The notes under the pieces: model-generated
Told to the model about the DNA's origin: nothing
Seen by the model: the letters and a program-made list of their open reading frames with translations, nothing else
The model's database searches: none
Assembly: GCF_023015865.1 (NCBI RefSeq)
Contig: NZ_JALKBC010000007.1
Span: 1-64,000, forward strand
Direction of reading: 5' to 3'
Length of the DNA: 64,000 nucleotides
Source of the DNA: Arenibacter sp. F26102
Lineage (GTDB): Bacteria > Bacteroidota > Bacteroidia > Flavobacteriales > Flavobacteriaceae
Translations under genes and position numbers: made by a program
In this document: one piece after another, positions 63,662 to 64,000 of the stretch
Layout: each line of letters begins with the position of its first letter
Numbering within the stretch: position 1 is the first letter of the stretch

Positions 63662-64000
63662 ATGAGAAAAGTATTAATTGCATTGGTATTTATTTTGGCC
63701 GTGGCATCTGTTAACGCACAGGCTTTTGAGGGTAAGGAGGATATGAAATTTCAGATAGGCGCCAATTTTCAGGATAACGGTACCGGGATTGTCGTGACCT
63801 ATGATTATGGTTTGGGTGAAAACTTCTCACTTGGTCTGTCTTCCTCCTATATTTTAGGGGTAGAGGAATTGATCAATGCCGATTTTGGTGATAGAATAGA
63901 TTTCAAGGCAAGATTCAATGCCAATTTGGGCAGTGTTTTTCAGTTGGGGGACAATGTGGATATTTATCCAGGATTAGATCTTGGTCTTAAGAATTTTGGA
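63662..64000 (+). CDS. Outer-membrane beta-barrel protein, partial (DUF6646-like)
   Basis: The first 113 codons of a gene cut by the window edge. A signal peptide ends at ASVNAQA, and alternating hydrophobic/polar strands follow (MKFQIGANFQDNGTGIVVTY, GENFSLGLSSSYILG), as in small flavobacterial outer-membrane barrels, probably the DUF6646 group. A good TATCTTTG promoter box lies upstream, so it has its own transcript. Function unknown. Confidence 0.75.
   Translation, partial: MRKVLIALVFILAVASVNAQAFEGKEDMKFQIGANFQDNGTGIVVTYDYGLGENFSLGLSSSYILGVEELINADFGDRIDFKARFNANLGSVFQLGDNVDIYPGLDLGLKNFG

Overview
The window is chromosomal DNA from a member of the Bacteroidota, most likely a marine Flavobacteriaceae (the Maribacter / Zobellia / Arenibacter type of genome). 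The grounds are a SusC/SusD pair, a GH65/GH13/beta-phosphoglucomutase alpha-glucan locus, the mevalonate route to isoprenoids, many lipoproteins with short lipoboxes, near-absence of Shine-Dalgarno sequences, and promoter elements of the TAnnTTTG type. No rRNA, tRNA or CRISPR array was seen. Almost every gene is assigned from protein motifs read by eye; no database search was run.

Layout. 1-2022: a two-gene CBASS anti-phage operon on the minus strand (CD-NTase plus S-4TM membrane effector), with a possible third reading frame or structured RNA running off the left edge. 2023-2921: gene-free DNA with two and a fraction tandem copies of a ~243-bp dispersed repeat. 2922-9587: minus-strand metabolic and accessory genes (DinB-like, Crp/Fnr, zinc-free dehydrogenase, BNR-4 protein, GNAT, DJ-1/PfpI, membrane-linked XRE regulator) interspersed with further repeat relics. 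9737-13743: rRNA pseudouridine synthase and an isoprenoid block (UbiA-type prenyltransferase, mevalonate kinase, diphosphomevalonate decarboxylase), then tspO and a DUF1697 gene. 15097-19379: glycerol block (glpK, glpF, glycerophosphodiester phosphodiesterase) plus a flavoprotein.

19396-32577: alpha-glucan utilisation locus. GH13, GH65 phosphorylase, pgmB and a LacI regulator lie on the minus strand, divergent from susC-susD; a sodium:solute symporter converges on susD. A TTG-N19-TATCTTTA promoter and an AAAACGTTTT palindrome lie between lacI and susC. 32987-42900: two very large FG-GAP/ASPIC lipoproteins with overlapping reading frames, a vanadium-haloperoxidase-like lipoprotein, a GyrI-like protein and a small secreted propeller-like protein. 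42928-55579: a 1,235-residue surface protein combining a metallophosphatase, a kinase-like middle and a beta barrel; an HD hydrolase fused to a PycTM-like membrane domain; a GAF protein; a second phosphatase; small lipoproteins; a degenerate cyclase-like DUF2652 protein; an M61 peptidase.

55707-62663: biotin synthesis (bioF, DUF2007, bioD, bioA, a ketoacyl synthase, bioB). A RelE/ParE-type toxin-antitoxin pair sits between the ketoacyl synthase and bioB, followed by a second, diverged copy of the ketoacyl synthase 3' end and a large palindromic element. The window closes with a cupin-like oxygenase and the start of an outer-membrane protein gene.

The items I would look at first are the three-module phosphatase/kinase-like/barrel protein (42928-46635), the HD-PycTM fusion (46690-47880), the biotin-linked ketoacyl synthase with the toxin-antitoxin insertion behind it (59270-61205), and what lies beyond the CBASS operon at the left edge.
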